Below are positions 8,437 to 19,082 of a DNA stretch of 64,000 nt, piece by piece. The DNA comes from Bacteroidales bacterium (lineage in GTDB: Bacteria; Bacteroidota; Bacteroidia; Bacteroidales; UBA932), in assembly GCA_017504965.1 (NCBI GenBank), contig JAFVQD010000011.1:62001-126000 (forward strand). Direction: 5' to 3'. How positions within the stretch are numbered: the stretch's first letter is position 1; each line of letters starts with the position of its first letter. The notes beneath the pieces are model-generated. The model had not been told where the DNA came from. It searched no databases and worked only from the letters and a program-made list of their open reading frames with translations. A program made the position numbers and the translations under genes.

Positions 8437-11436
8437 ATGAAAAAAATATCAGTTTCAATTCTATTGGCCTTGGCCCTTATGACCTCATTGGTCTCTTGTC
8501 TTCCCTCTCTGGAGCCTGAAGGGAATAACTCTTCGCTGGAGGTTATGGACGGGCACAGGCTCTCCACTTTCTACACAAACATCCTGTGGAATGTGGATAG
8601 TGAAAAACAATTCAAAATCAATCTTATTCAGCTCAGGGGTAACAGAAATTATGAACTTGATGTCATTTGTGAGATAGTGAAAAAGAGGATGAAGGTCTCA
8701 ATATCCATCCCTGCCGACAAGATCATTACGGATGGTGAATATATAATCACCTCATCTGCTTTCAAAAACGAATTTATAAAGAGATATAAAGTCCGTTTTG
8801 AAGATGAAATGGTTACTTTTATAGATGATGTCGTCGTGAACAATTATTCTGATGGCTTTAATGGTTCCGGTACAGAATTTTCACCATATATTATAGCCAC
8901 CGCCAAGGATCTGGAATATCTTTTCTTTTGTCTGAGTGGTGATGATACAGATGGCGCAGGGATATATTTTCAGCAGATAGAAGATATTTCCTGGAGCAGC
9001 GGAGGACTCGAAAAACGTGCTTTGGGTTCTGAGTCATTCGCAGGAAAGTATGATGGTGGGGGGAACTCGATTTCACATATGTCATATATTGGAAGCGGTA
9101 ATGAGAATGACAGTTATATCGGTATGTTCAGCAGATTGTTCAATGGTGCTGTGATCAAGAATCTTATTATTGATGATATCTCCATCCAAGATGGATACAA
9201 TTATATAGGTGCTGTAACAGGTTATGTAAATGGAGATGTTTCTCTGGAAAATGTGACTGTTTCCGGCTCTGTGGAAGGCAATTCATCCATAGGCGGATTG
9301 ATCGGATGTGCAATAGATCCGGCAGTCCTTACTGTCAAAGAGTGTAAACTGAATATCAGAGTAGATGGAGATTTTAATATAGGCGGTATTATAGGTGACT
9401 CATATCGTGCAGATGTGACTATACTCAATACCACTACAGTCGGAAATGATGGCAGTTCACTTTTTTCTGACAGATTTCTTGTAAAGGGGGCAACTGATCG
9501 TGTCGGTGGGGTTATGGGACACTCATTTGAGTCTGAATTGCTGATAGATGGGCTCAAACTGTACCATTCGACCAATATAAACAATTCAGACATATCGATC
9601 CTATCTGCACCTGATTTCATTGGTGGAATAATAGGACATATTATTACAGGTAAATATGGGAATCTCAGTGGCAATACCGAGATTAAGAATACCGATATTG
9701 TCTTGACAGTGAAAGCTGATGATAAATATGTCGGTGGATATTTCGGTAAGACTGAAGTGCATCCAAACACATATATATCAATAAGTGATTCGAAATTGAC
9801 AGCTTTAGTGGAAGGGAAGACCCATGTGGGAGGGGTAGCAGGGTTGTTGTCAATGGATTATGATAGCAAGTTTGAGTTGGATGGCTTCTATTTTGGCTCC
9901 TCATCAGTGATGGAGTCACCATATGGCATCAAGGGTGATTCGATGATCGGTGGCCTGTTCGGGGAGGTGACAGGTGACAACAGTAGCGGTTCTGTACTCT
10001 CCCTGAAGGATGTGTCGGTGGAGGCCAATGTCACATCGGCACATAATACTGAAGATTTTGGTTATGTGGGGGGAGTTGCAGGTAAAGTTACCGATTCTGC
10101 TTTGAAATTGGCAAACTGTAAAATAGGTTCCGGAACTATGGAGGTGAAAGGGCCGTACAAAGTGGGTGGACTCATAGGTGAGCTGGTCACCTCAGACCTT
10201 GTTTCTGACAATAATTATGATATCGACAATTCATCACCTATCATCCCATCAAAGAGTACCCTTTACCCAAATTTTAACGGCAAAGTGAAGCCTTATGACC
10301 AGAACGCTTCCATAAACTTTATCGGAGGTGGCGTCGGCATGGTGGATAAATCTACTGTAAATGGTCTCCATATAAAAGGGGATATAACCGGTACTAAATA
10401 TACAGGTGGTGTTTTTGGCCAGATCTATTTCAAGGATGATATCACAATCAGTGACTGTTCTTTCCAGGGAGATGTAGTGGGGCAGACATATACAGGTGGT
10501 ATAGCAGGGGAGATCCAGAACAGGGGAAAACTGAGCGAGTGTATTAATTATGGGACAGTGAGCGGATCTGACAATGTCGGAGGTGTGGCAGGCAAGATGT
10601 ATGCAGAAGATGATGAGCCGTACGTGACATACTGTGTCAATGTAGGCAATGTCTCTGGAGTGTCGGAGATAGGGGGGGTAGTCGGTCTGATGGCTGATGG
10701 AGGTGAAGACTGGTGCAGGATACATTATAGTGCCAACTATGGTACTGTTACAGGTTCTACGACCACTGATTTTACCGGTGTCGGTGGAATATTAGGTGAA
10801 TCCACCCAAACATATACCAATGTCCAGTATTGTGTGAACTTCGGCCACGTGAAAGGGTCGGGAACCAGTGGCAATGTGTGTGTCGGCGGTATTTCCGGCA
10901 AGATAGGGGATGCATCTCCGGTGTACTCCTCGAATGTGAGTTTGAGAGAGTGTGCAAATTATGGTAAAGTGGAGAGTGCTTCAAATGACTCTTATGTGGG
11001 GGGGATCACCGGTTATCTTGAGGAGGGGAGATATTTCTATAAAGACAACTCAATAGTTGAGAATTGTTATAATAGTGCCGATATAGATCAGAATACAAAG
11101 CACGATGCCGGGGGTATAGTGGGGTGTATGGACAACAACTGTCTTGTAAAATACAGTGTCAATTATGGCAAGCTCCCTTATGGCAATGGAATTATAGGTA
11201 CCGGTAATTCTGATGAGGGCGATGAATGGGACTACTCTGACATATATACTCTGGAGGGTACGTACAAGAGTGGTAGCATCTGGCCCAAAGGGACAAATGT
11301 TTTTTATGCAGAGGAAATGGGTAGCGATGTCTACTGGAAAGGCAAACTTGATTTTGATAGATACTGGATAATCAGAAATGGTCGTCCCGAATTGATAACG
11401 TGTCCGTTCCAATATACAAAAGCACCTGAAAATTAG
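8437..11436 (+). CDS. GLUG-repeat surface lipoprotein
   Basis: This 999-residue protein has a lipoprotein signal ending in SLVSC. It has the same build as the upstream gene: a short N-terminal domain, a SPYIIATAKDLEYL entry segment near residue 150, then about fifteen GLUG-type repeats marked by GGLIG, GGIIG, GGVAG and GGISG with intervening CVN/CAN-YG columns. There is no hydrophobic insert. It ends with a short C-terminal domain containing YWIIRNGRPELI. The repeats predict a long right-handed beta-helix or beta-solenoid at the cell surface. The two genes are probably an old duplication and are co-transcribed. The stop codon overlaps the ascending arm of a bidirectional terminator. Confidence 0.85.
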   Translation: MKKISVSILLALALMTSLVSCLPSLEPEGNNSSLEVMDGHRLSTFYTNILWNVDSEKQFKINLIQLRGNRNYELDVICEIVKKRMKVSISIPADKIITDGEYIITSSAFKNEFIKRYKVRFEDEMVTFIDDVVVNNYSDGFNGSGTEFSPYIIATAKDLEYLFFCLSGDDTDGAGIYFQQIEDISWSSGGLEKRALGSESFAGKYDGGGNSISHMSYIGSGNENDSYIGMFSRLFNGAVIKNLIIDDISIQDGYNYIGAVTGYVNGDVSLENVTVSGSVEGNSSIGGLIGCAIDPAVLTVKECKLNIRVDGDFNIGGIIGDSYRADVTILNTTTVGNDGSSLFSDRFLVKGATDRVGGVMGHSFESELLIDGLKLYHSTNINNSDISILSAPDFIGGIIGHIITGKYGNLSGNTEIKNTDIVLTVKADDKYVGGYFGKTEVHPNTYISISDSKLTALVEGKTHVGGVAGLLSMDYDSKFELDGFYFGSSSVMESPYGIKGDSMIGGLFGEVTGDNSSGSVLSLKDVSVEANVTSAHNTEDFGYVGGVAGKVTDSALKLANCKIGSGTMEVKGPYKVGGLIGELVTSDLVSDNNYDIDNSSPIIPSKSTLYPNFNGKVKPYDQNASINFIGGGVGMVDKSTVNGLHIKGDITGTKYTGGVFGQIYFKDDITISDCSFQGDVVGQTYTGGIAGEIQNRGKLSECINYGTVSGSDNVGGVAGKMYAEDDEPYVTYCVNVGNVSGVSEIGGVVGLMADGGEDWCRIHYSANYGTVTGSTTTDFTGVGGILGESTQTYTNVQYCVNFGHVKGSGTSGNVCVGGISGKIGDASPVYSSNVSLRECANYGKVESASNDSYVGGITGYLEEGRYFYKDNSIVENCYNSADIDQNTKHDAGGIVGCMDNNCLVKYSVNYGKLPYGNGIIGTGNSDEGDEWDYSDIYTLEGTYKSGSIWPKGTNVFYAEEMGSDVYWKGKLDFDRYWIIRNGRPELITCPFQYTKAPEN

Positions 11437-11447
11437 GTGCTTTTGCT
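11418..11447. terminator. Bidirectional terminator between the GLUG operon and dapF
   Basis: AAAAGCACCT (11418-11427) pairs with AGGTGCTTTT (11435-11444) over a 7-nt loop. T-runs are present on both strands. It serves the + strand lipoprotein operon and the minus-strand surE-lpxB-dapF operon. The lipoprotein stop codon is inside the stem. Confidence 0.8.
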
Positions 11448-11452
11448 TTATT

Positions 11453-12247
11453 TTAGAATTCAAATTCAGTCTCGAAGACAAAAGTGGCGGGGCCGGTGAG
11501 GTAGACATTGGTCAGATCCTCCTTGAAGTCGATCGCCAGAGTGTCTTTAAGTGTCTTGACTGTGTATTTGATGGTGCCGTCTTCTGATATGGTGCAGCAT
11601 TTCAACCCCTCTTTGTATGCAGAGATGGCAGATGCTGTACACCCTGTACCGCAGGCGTAGGTTTCAGCCTCGACCCCCCTCTCCCAGGTGCGTACATGCA
11701 GACCATCCTCTTTTTCCTGGATGAAGTTTACATTAGTGCCGTTAGGGAAATCTTTATGATATCTCCAGTATGGACCATCCTTCTCGATATCCATAGTGTC
11801 CAGATCGTCACGGAACTGTACCACATGGTCTACACCTGTGTCGGCATAGTACATATTGTCAGAATATTTGTAGATGGTCTTTACATCTTTAATCTTTACC
11901 CTGATGATGCATCGTTTGCTGCTCCCCTCGAGAACAAAACCCTCGTGATATCCGTCACGGGCATCGAAACGGAATGAAGGCAGCCCTCTGTGGTAGGCAA
12001 ATGCTACCAGACATCTTGCCCCATTGCCGCACATATCACCTTCAAACCCATCTGAATTGTAGAACTTCATCTCGAAGTCCCTGTCTGCACTTTTAGGGGC
12101 ATTCAGGAGCATAAGCCCATCTGCTCCGATTCCGTAGCGACGGTCGCAGAGGAGTCTGATTTGCGAGTCGTCAAGATTGATATTTCCCTGGCGATTGTCA
12201 AAAATGACAAAGTCATTGCCAGCACCTTGGTATTTGTATGCTTTCAC
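11453..12247 (-). CDS. dapF: Diaminopimelate epimerase DapF
   Basis: DapF converts LL- to meso-diaminopimelate for lysine and peptidoglycan synthesis. The protein has the two-cysteine racemase signatures: YKYQGAGNDFVIFDNR at the N-terminus, MCGNGARC with the first catalytic Cys, and ERGVEAETYACGTGCTASA with the second. I place the start at the GTG at 12247, two codons before AYKYQGAGNDF and immediately after the lpxB stop; an in-frame TTG at 12274 would overlap lpxB and add unconserved residues. That gives 264 residues, normal for the family. It is the last gene of surE-lpxB-dapF. Confidence 0.95.
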   Translation of the reverse strand: MKAYKYQGAGNDFVIFDNRQGNINLDDSQIRLLCDRRYGIGADGLMLLNAPKSADRDFEMKFYNSDGFEGDMCGNGARCLVAFAYHRGLPSFRFDARDGYHEGFVLEGSSKRCIIRVKIKDVKTIYKYSDNMYYADTGVDHVVQFRDDLDTMDIEKDGPYWRYHKDFPNGTNVNFIQEKEDGLHVRTWERGVEAETYACGTGCTASAISAYKEGLKCCTISEDGTIKYTVKTLKDTLAIDFKEDLTNVYLTGPATFVFETEFEF

Positions 12248-12248
12248 T

Positions 12249-13391
12249 TTATTTGTTTTTTTTAAGTTCTTCAATCATTGCTTCAGCGACTTTGACGGAG
12301 GCTCCCTCTCCGCCGAGGGCTTTCTGTATCTCGCTGTAATTGTGGAGCATTTCATCTCTGTACTGATGGTCTGTAATGAGCCTAACCACCTCATCTGAAA
12401 TGGCCTTGCCGGTGCAGTCATCCTGCAGAAGTTCCTTAAAGGCCTGTTTGTCTATAATAAGGTTTCCGAGGGAGATGTATGATATGCTGCTGAGGCGGAG
12501 GATAAATTGCTTTGCTATCCAGAAGGATATGGGGTTTCCACCATAACAGACCACCTGAGGTGTCCCGATGAGGGCGGTCTCAAGACTTGCTGTGCCTGAA
12601 GCCACTATTGCTGCCTGAGCATTTTTTATCACACCGTAGGTGTCATCGCGGATCAGTTTTATATTGGTCCCGAATATGAATTTCTGATAATACTCCTCTT
12701 CAATGGATGGGGCCCCTGCAAGGAGGAGCTGGTATCCTTCGGGGAGGAGTTTTGCAGCTTCAATGTATCTGGGTAACAGCCAGCCAATCTCATTTTTGCG
12801 GCTCCCGGCCAGCAGGGCTATGATCGGCTTCTCCTCGAGGGAGTGTCTGCTCAGGAATTCTTCCCTGGACTCGTGGCTGCACCTATGATCTGCGATGCTG
12901 TCTATCAGAGGATTGCCCCGGTAGATGGCATCGATCCCTTTTTTACGGAAATACTCTATCTCAAAAGGAAAAATGATAAAAAGCTTGTCCACATCCTCCC
13001 GGAGATTTTTCAGACGGTTCTCTTTCCACGCCCACACTTTCGGCGCGATGTAGTAGAATGTTCTGATTCCTTGCCTTTTGGCGAAACGGGCTATTTTAAG
13101 ATTGAACCCTGCGTAGTCGATGAGAATTACCACATCGGGGGCAAATTCGAGGATATCCTTTTTGCAGAAAGAGAGGTTGCCGAGGATTCGCCGGGCTTTG
13201 GCCACCACCTCTACAAATCCCATCACCGCTGTGCTTTTGTAGTGGCATACGAGGGTGCCACCCACTGCAGCCATCCTCTCCCCACCCCAGAACCTTACAT
13301 CGCACTCCGGGTCAGCAGCATAGAGCCCCTTCATCAGATTTGATCCGTGAAGGTCACCAGATGCCTCTCCTGCTATGATGTAGTATTTCAT
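12249..13391 (-). CDS. lpxB: Lipid-A-disaccharide synthase LpxB
   Basis: This 380-residue GT19-family glycosyltransferase condenses UDP-2,3-diacylglucosamine with lipid X to give the lipid A disaccharide at the inner face of the cytoplasmic membrane. Visible signatures are MKYYIIAGEASGDLHGSNLMKGL at the start, VMGFVEVV, the FYYIAPKVWAWKENR block, LLAGSRKNEI, and ASGTASLETALIGTPQVVCY near residue 260. The length matches the family. It lies 11 bp after surE and runs directly into dapF, so the operon combines envelope precursor synthesis genes. Confidence 0.97.
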   Translation of the reverse strand: MKYYIIAGEASGDLHGSNLMKGLYAADPECDVRFWGGERMAAVGGTLVCHYKSTAVMGFVEVVAKARRILGNLSFCKKDILEFAPDVVILIDYAGFNLKIARFAKRQGIRTFYYIAPKVWAWKENRLKNLREDVDKLFIIFPFEIEYFRKKGIDAIYRGNPLIDSIADHRCSHESREEFLSRHSLEEKPIIALLAGSRKNEIGWLLPRYIEAAKLLPEGYQLLLAGAPSIEEEYYQKFIFGTNIKLIRDDTYGVIKNAQAAIVASGTASLETALIGTPQVVCYGGNPISFWIAKQFILRLSSISYISLGNLIIDKQAFKELLQDDCTGKAISDEVVRLITDHQYRDEMLHNYSEIQKALGGEGASVKVAEAMIEELKKNK

Positions 13392-13402
13392 ATATCTTCA
13401 GA

Positions 13403-14185
13403 TTATCCGATATTCCAGGCCTGACGAAGTCTCTCCACTTCGTCATAGTCTGTAGTGTCTATTTTATGAGGTACTACGGTGACATATTTGCCGAGCACAT
13501 TCAGGGTGTGGTCTCCAAATTCGGGGTCTGTCTCCAGATTTTCAAACTCCCCCTTCATAAAATAGTATTCACCACCCACTTCGTCCCGATGGATCTCATA
13601 CTCTTTTACCCAGCGGCCGAGTCCGCGACGGGCCATTCTGATCCCCTTCACCTCTTCGGTAGGGAGATTAGGGAAGTTTATGTTGAGGTATACATCTTTC
13701 GAGTGGGGCTCCTGAAGGAATTTCTCCAGAATGATGTGACCGAAGTGCTCCACACAGCATAAATCGGGATCGCTGCTGTGGGTGTTTATGGAAAATCCGA
13801 TGGATGGTATCCCATACAGTGTCCCCTCAATGCAGGCACCAAGTGTCCCGGAATAGAGTGATGCTACAGAGAAATTGGGTCCGTGGTTGATCCCTGACAT
13901 CAGAAGATCGGGACGGCTGTCGCGGAAGAAGACATTCATAGCAAGCTTAACGCAGTCTACCGGTGTCCCCTCGAATGAGTACATCCTCAGACCATCTTCT
14001 TCGTGCACCTTTTTCAAATATTGGGGGGTGGCCAGCGATAGCGCTGCAGACTTTCCAGACTGCGGCTCGGCAGGGGCCACCACTGTGACATCACCATATT
14101 TCATCATCATTCGGGCCAGAAATCTGATCCCTTTTGCGTTGATACTATCGTCGTTGGTGATTAAAATATCCATTTTTTTCTTCAT
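13403..14185 (-). CDS. surE: 5'/3'-nucleotidase SurE
   Basis: SurE is a metal-dependent phosphatase acting on nucleoside monophosphates. The family's N-terminal DILITNDDSINAKGI metal-binding motif (Asp-Asp), PAEPQSGKSAALSL, GTPVDCVKLA and SGINHGPNFS blocks are all present. I use the ATG at 14185 (MKKKMDIL); an upstream TTG at 14191 and an internal ATG at 14173 are alternatives. Length of about 260 is normal. A TATCTTTG box lies 17 bp upstream. It is the first gene of surE-lpxB-dapF and divergent from gap. Confidence 0.95.
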   Translation of the reverse strand: MKKKMDILITNDDSINAKGIRFLARMMMKYGDVTVVAPAEPQSGKSAALSLATPQYLKKVHEEDGLRMYSFEGTPVDCVKLAMNVFFRDSRPDLLMSGINHGPNFSVASLYSGTLGACIEGTLYGIPSIGFSINTHSSDPDLCCVEHFGHIILEKFLQEPHSKDVYLNINFPNLPTEEVKGIRMARRGLGRWVKEYEIHRDEVGGEYYFMKGEFENLETDPEFGDHTLNVLGKYVTVVPHKIDTTDYDEVERLRQAWNIG

Positions 14186-14202
14186 ACCCAAAAAATCTTC
14201 TA

Positions 14203-14210
14203 CAAAGATA
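14203..14210 (-). promoter_or_regulatory. -7 promoter box of surE-lpxB-dapF
   Basis: TATCTTTG on the minus strand matches TAnnTTTG and lies 17 bp before the surE ATG. Confidence 0.6.
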
Positions 14211-14233
14211 GTTTATTTTATCGCTAAAATTTC

Positions 14234-14241
14234 TAAATTTG
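14234..14241 (+). promoter_or_regulatory. -7 promoter box of gap
   Basis: TAAATTTG on the + strand matches TAnnTTTG, 46 bp upstream of the gap ATG. The A/T-rich leader of about 40 nt without a GGAGG-type site is typical of highly expressed Bacteroidota genes. Confidence 0.6.
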
Positions 14242-14281
14242 CGCGAATTTTGTACTAAAGAAAGTGTTTAATTAAATATAA

Positions 14282-15292
<1,011 letters not shown>

Positions 15293-15313
15293 TCTGATCA
15301 CCAAGATATTTTT

Positions 15314-15347
15314 GGACGGACTGCCTTTTGGTGGTCCGTTTTTTTAT
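15314..15347 (+). terminator. Rho-independent terminator of gap
   Basis: ACGGAC (15316-15321) pairs with GTCCGT (15334-15339), extended inward by two G-U pairs and a C-G, then a run of seven T. The T-run merges with the promoter of the next gene. Confidence 0.8.
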
Positions 15348-15354
15348 ATCTTTG
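15347..15354 (+). promoter_or_regulatory. -7 promoter box directly abutting the start codon of the two-TM protein
   Basis: TATCTTTG matches TAnnTTTG and ends only 4 nt before the ATG at 15359. The expected start of transcription would be at or next to the A of the ATG, so this operon may be translated from a leaderless message. Confidence 0.5.
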
Positions 15355-15358
15355 CGTT

Positions 15359-16147
15359 ATGAAAAAGATGGAATTTGGGATAAAGAGCAAAGTTTTTATG
15401 GGGTCTACAGTTATTGGCCTTATCCTTCTTATATCCTGTATTATCTCATTTGTAGAGTTTGAGAGACTCAGCAAATATGTCTCTTCGGTACTTGCTGACA
15501 ACATTGCTTGCGTGAATACCTCCCGTAATCTTATGAATATCAGTGAAGAGTACAATACCTATATCCTCGAGCAGATAGGTAGCGACTATAGTAAAGGGGA
15601 GATTCCCCAATTGACCGGCAATCAGGATTTCGTATCCAGTTTTGAAAATCTGAAGAACCATTTTACCATAGAGGAGGAGAAAGCGATGGCAGACTCGGTC
15701 CTTTATGCCTTTGTTACTTATATGCACGTGGTAAATGAGGCCCCCGATATATGGCTTGGAGGGTATTCCCAAAGGAGGGAATGGTATTTCGACAGGCTTC
15801 AGGGTGTATATGACAAATTGAGAAACTATATCCAGGGGCTCACCCTTATCTCGCAAAATGCACTTGCAGAGAACTATTATAATCTTAATGACAGATTCTA
15901 CAGATCCATCACCCCGATTATAGTGGCAGCTGTAGTGGGTATTATACTGGTAATGCTGTTCAACTACTTTATAAATATCTATTTTGTAAAGCCTGTCATC
16001 AGGATAAATAAAGGCCTGAAGAGTTATAGGGAATACAATAAAGGCTATGATGTCAGATTTGATTATGGCCGTGACCAGCTGCAGGAACTGAATGAGAATA
16101 TTAAGGAGATAATAGAGGAGAACAGGGCTCTGAAGAAAAAGATATGA
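15359..16147 (+). CDS. Two-TM sensor-like membrane protein of unknown function
   Basis: The 262-residue protein has a membrane segment at about residues 11-32, an extracytoplasmic region of about 150 residues predicted to be helical, a second membrane segment near 184-207 (SITPIIVAAVVGIILVMLFN), and a cytoplasmic tail with a HAMP-like linker (FVKPVIRINKGLKSY) ending in a short coiled coil. This is the front half of a chemoreceptor or histidine-kinase sensor, but no kinase, receiver, GGDEF or methyl-accepting domain follows. It overlaps trkH by 4 bp (ATGA), so a role linked to potassium uptake is possible; this is inference. Confidence 0.75.
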   Translation: MKKMEFGIKSKVFMGSTVIGLILLISCIISFVEFERLSKYVSSVLADNIACVNTSRNLMNISEEYNTYILEQIGSDYSKGEIPQLTGNQDFVSSFENLKNHFTIEEEKAMADSVLYAFVTYMHVVNEAPDIWLGGYSQRREWYFDRLQGVYDKLRNYIQGLTLISQNALAENYYNLNDRFYRSITPIIVAAVVGIILVMLFNYFINIYFVKPVIRINKGLKSYREYNKGYDVRFDYGRDQLQELNENIKEIIEENRALKKKI

Positions 16148-17595
16148 ATATTAAGCTGATATCGAGGTATCTGGGGGTAACATTGATCTTCAATGGTGCA
16201 TTTATGCTGCTCTCTATGGTGGTGTCTATTCTGAATGGGATGGACTCATCGTTCTCACCCCTGTTGATCAGCGGATTCATCACCACCATTGTGGGTATTT
16301 TTCCACTTATCTTTGTGAGGCAGTCAGAGGATATCAGACTCTCAGAGGGTTTTGCCATCACGATTCTGGCCTGGTGTCTTTCGTGTATTTTCGGTATGTT
16401 GCCATATCTTTTGTGGGGTGGTGAGTTTACATTGGCGAATGCCTTTTTTGAGTCTGTCTCGGGCTTTACCACTACCGGAGCTACCATACTTAACGATATA
16501 GAAGCACTCCCTAAGGGGCTAATATTCTGGAGATCATCCACACATTTTATCGGAGGTGTGGGGGTCGTGGTATTTACCCTTCTGGTCCTCCCTACGATGA
16601 GTACATTCAGGTTCAAGATGACCAAAATGGAGATCTCTTCACTCTCCAAGGAGAATTACCGTTTCAGAACCAAAGAGCTTATAAGGATAATTCTATCCGT
16701 CTATCTCTGTATCACCATCTTTACACACGTAGCCCTCTGCCTGGCGGGGATGCCGGCATTCGATGCTATAAATCACGCTTTTAGTATAGTGTCTACAGGT
16801 GGGTTCAGTACCAGAAACGCTTCGATAATGGCCTTTGACTCGTTCCCTATCGAGATGGTCGTTACCTGCTTTACACTGATATCGGGTCTCCATTTCGGAC
16901 TTCTTTACTCCCTTTTCGTAAGCCATTCGACCAAAATATTCAAATCGCCGGTTATCAGGTTCTTCCTCTTGTCGATAGTGATCTCTACACTCTCTATATC
17001 ATTCAATCTGGTACATTCGGATATGGCTGAAAACTGGATTGAGGCACTGAGGATGGCGCTGTTTCAGGTGGTGACGATCAGTACCACTACAGGTTTCGCT
17101 ACAGCAGATACATCGGTATGGCCTACTTTTTCGATCCTTATCCTTCTGTATCTTTCCATCCAGGGTGCCTGCTCGGGATCTACTACAGGTGGTCTGAAGG
17201 TGGACAGGATATGGATACTCATCCAGACTATAAAAGTGCAGATGACCAAACTCCTGCACCCTACATCAGTGGTGCAGATTAAAGTGGGAAACAGAAGGAT
17301 TGACTCCGATCTCTCCCTCAGTGTATCGGCGTTTGTGGCCCTCTATTTCTTTATGATAATTATAGGTGCGATAGTGATATCTGCCTGGGGACTCGATTTT
17401 ATGGACTCTTTCACATCATCTGTCTCTATGATGGCCAACGTAGGACCGGCATTCGGCAGTTGTGGCTCTCTGGAGAACTATTCACACTTCCCCGGTATGG
17501 TGAAGGTATTCCTCTCGCTGCAGATGCTCTTGGGACGTCTTGAGATATATCCGCTCCTTATGATTCTGTCCATTTTTAGAGTGAGGAGGGGATAG
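16144..17595 (+). CDS. trkH: Potassium uptake protein TrkH
   Basis: This 483-residue polytopic protein of the SKT family is the membrane-embedded subunit for K+ uptake, normally working with the cytoplasmic NAD-binding subunit TrkA (no trkA is in the window). The four half-pore loops show as FESVSGFTTTGATIL, FSIVSTGGFSTRN, VTISTTTGFATAD with GACSGSTTGGLKVDR close by, and SVSMMANVGPAFGSCG. About ten hydrophobic segments can be traced. The start overlaps the upstream two-TM gene (ATGA), and the RecD-like gene follows after 2 bp, so the three are probably one operon. Confidence 0.95.
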   Translation: MNIKLISRYLGVTLIFNGAFMLLSMVVSILNGMDSSFSPLLISGFITTIVGIFPLIFVRQSEDIRLSEGFAITILAWCLSCIFGMLPYLLWGGEFTLANAFFESVSGFTTTGATILNDIEALPKGLIFWRSSTHFIGGVGVVVFTLLVLPTMSTFRFKMTKMEISSLSKENYRFRTKELIRIILSVYLCITIFTHVALCLAGMPAFDAINHAFSIVSTGGFSTRNASIMAFDSFPIEMVVTCFTLISGLHFGLLYSLFVSHSTKIFKSPVIRFFLLSIVISTLSISFNLVHSDMAENWIEALRMALFQVVTISTTTGFATADTSVWPTFSILILLYLSIQGACSGSTTGGLKVDRIWILIQTIKVQMTKLLHPTSVVQIKVGNRRIDSDLSLSVSAFVALYFFMIIIGAIVISAWGLDFMDSFTSSVSMMANVGPAFGSCGSLENYSHFPGMVKVFLSLQMLLGRLEIYPLLMILSIFRVRRG

Positions 17596-17597
17596 GG

Positions 17598-19010
17598 ATG
17601 TCTGTCAACGATTTTTTCTGTGACCATATAAAGAAGAATTTCTCTTATACACCCACACCTTGTCAGAATACCCTTTTTGACACACTCTCATCGTTTACGA
17701 TGCAGCACGATGAGTGTGATATTATGGTGGTGAACGGATATGCAGGTACAGGTAAGACTTCGGCGATAGCTGCATATGTGAAGACACTTAAGGAGTTTGA
17801 GATCAAGTTCAAGCTTATGGCCCCTACAGGAAGGGCAGCCAAGGTGCTTGCAGGATATACAGGGTACTCTTCACTTACTATACACAAACAGATCTACCGG
17901 CAGAAGTCCTCTGCCGATGTGATGAGCAAATTTACCCTCGACTTCAACAAGGCCAATGATACCGTCTATATAGTGGATGAGGCGTCGCTTATATCCATCG
18001 ATTCTCCCGGCTCACTGTTCGGCTCCGGCAATCTCCTTATGGATCTTGTCCAATATGTCCGCAACGGAAGTGGCAATAAACTGATCCTGATAGGGGATAA
18101 TGCCCAGCTCCCCCCTGTGATGGAGGAGGTGAGTCCTGCGCTGGACAAGGAGTGTATGTCGGTATTTGGCGATGTGGAGTATCTGGAGCTCTCTACTGTG
18201 GTACGTCAGGCAGAGGAGTCAGGTATCCTCCATAATGCTACCATCATCAGAAAAATTATAGAGAGTTATGACTACTCCGATATAAAGCTCAAACTCGACC
18301 TTAAAGGATTTAAAGATATAGAGAAGATAACAGGTGGCGATCTGATAGAGTCTCTGGATGATGCCTACAGCCGTTATGATATTGATGATACTGTGGTCCT
18401 ATGCCGCTCGAATAAGAGGGCTAACCGCTATAATAACGGTATCCGGGCCTCTGTCCTCTCGAAAGAGGAGCAGCTCTGTCGCGGAGACAAAGTGATGGTG
18501 GTGAAGAACTGCTACCAGTTTCTGGATGATGTCGAAGATCTCGATTTTATCGCAAATGGGGATGTGGCAGAAATTATGAAGATCAGGAATTACGAAGAGC
18601 GGTATGGTCTCCATTTCGCCGACGCAATACTCTCTTTTCCGGACTACAACGATATCGAGATCAATGCGAAGATTATCCTCGACACACTCCAGTCAGAGAG
18701 TGCTTCCCTCACTCAGGAGCAGCAGCAGGCACTCTACGAGGGGGTCTATGCAGATTATGACCATCTGACTACCAAGAAAAAGAGAAATCAGGCGGTCCGC
18801 GAGGACAAATATTACAATGCCCTTCAGATCAAATATGCTGCAGCTATCACTTGCCATAAATCTCAGGGTGGACAGTGGAGATGTGTCTTCATCGATAACC
18901 CTTTCTGGCAGGAGGAGCTCACTTCAGATGACCTCAAATGGCTCTATACAGCCCTCACCCGCGGCGTAGAGAAGGTCTATCTGGTAAATTTCCCCAAGAT
19001 GCTCTTTTGA
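17598..19010 (+). CDS. RecD-like ATP-dependent DNA helicase (AAA_30 / UvrD_C_2)
   Basis: This 470-residue SF1B helicase has Walker A VNGYAGTGKTSA near residue 48, motif Ia LMAPTGRAAKVL, the DEAS Walker B (VDEASLI), LIGDNAQLPPV (motif III), and the C-terminal TCHKSQGGQW and YTALTRGVEKVYLVN motifs of the UvrD_C_2 domain. It lacks the long N-terminal domain of RecD2 and matches the stand-alone RecD-like helicases found across Bacteroidota, probably acting in DNA repair or recombination. It sits 2 bp after trkH; the coupling appears positional rather than functional. Confidence 0.92.
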   Translation: MSVNDFFCDHIKKNFSYTPTPCQNTLFDTLSSFTMQHDECDIMVVNGYAGTGKTSAIAAYVKTLKEFEIKFKLMAPTGRAAKVLAGYTGYSSLTIHKQIYRQKSSADVMSKFTLDFNKANDTVYIVDEASLISIDSPGSLFGSGNLLMDLVQYVRNGSGNKLILIGDNAQLPPVMEEVSPALDKECMSVFGDVEYLELSTVVRQAEESGILHNATIIRKIIESYDYSDIKLKLDLKGFKDIEKITGGDLIESLDDAYSRYDIDDTVVLCRSNKRANRYNNGIRASVLSKEEQLCRGDKVMVVKNCYQFLDDVEDLDFIANGDVAEIMKIRNYEERYGLHFADAILSFPDYNDIEINAKIILDTLQSESASLTQEQQQALYEGVYADYDHLTTKKKRNQAVREDKYYNALQIKYAAAITCHKSQGGQWRCVFIDNPFWQEELTSDDLKWLYTALTRGVEKVYLVNFPKMLF

Positions 19011-19082
19011 TTGCGGATTTATCCACCCTCGGTGCCGGGAAGTGACTGGTGCTCGGAGAGTTGCTGACGCAATATGATAAGG

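Noticed and set aside
5565-11436. Recurring Gly-rich units in the GLUG genes taken as CRISPR or DNA tandem repeats
   Set aside because: The repetition is at the protein level (GGIVG steps); the DNA copies diverge and are not regularly spaced.
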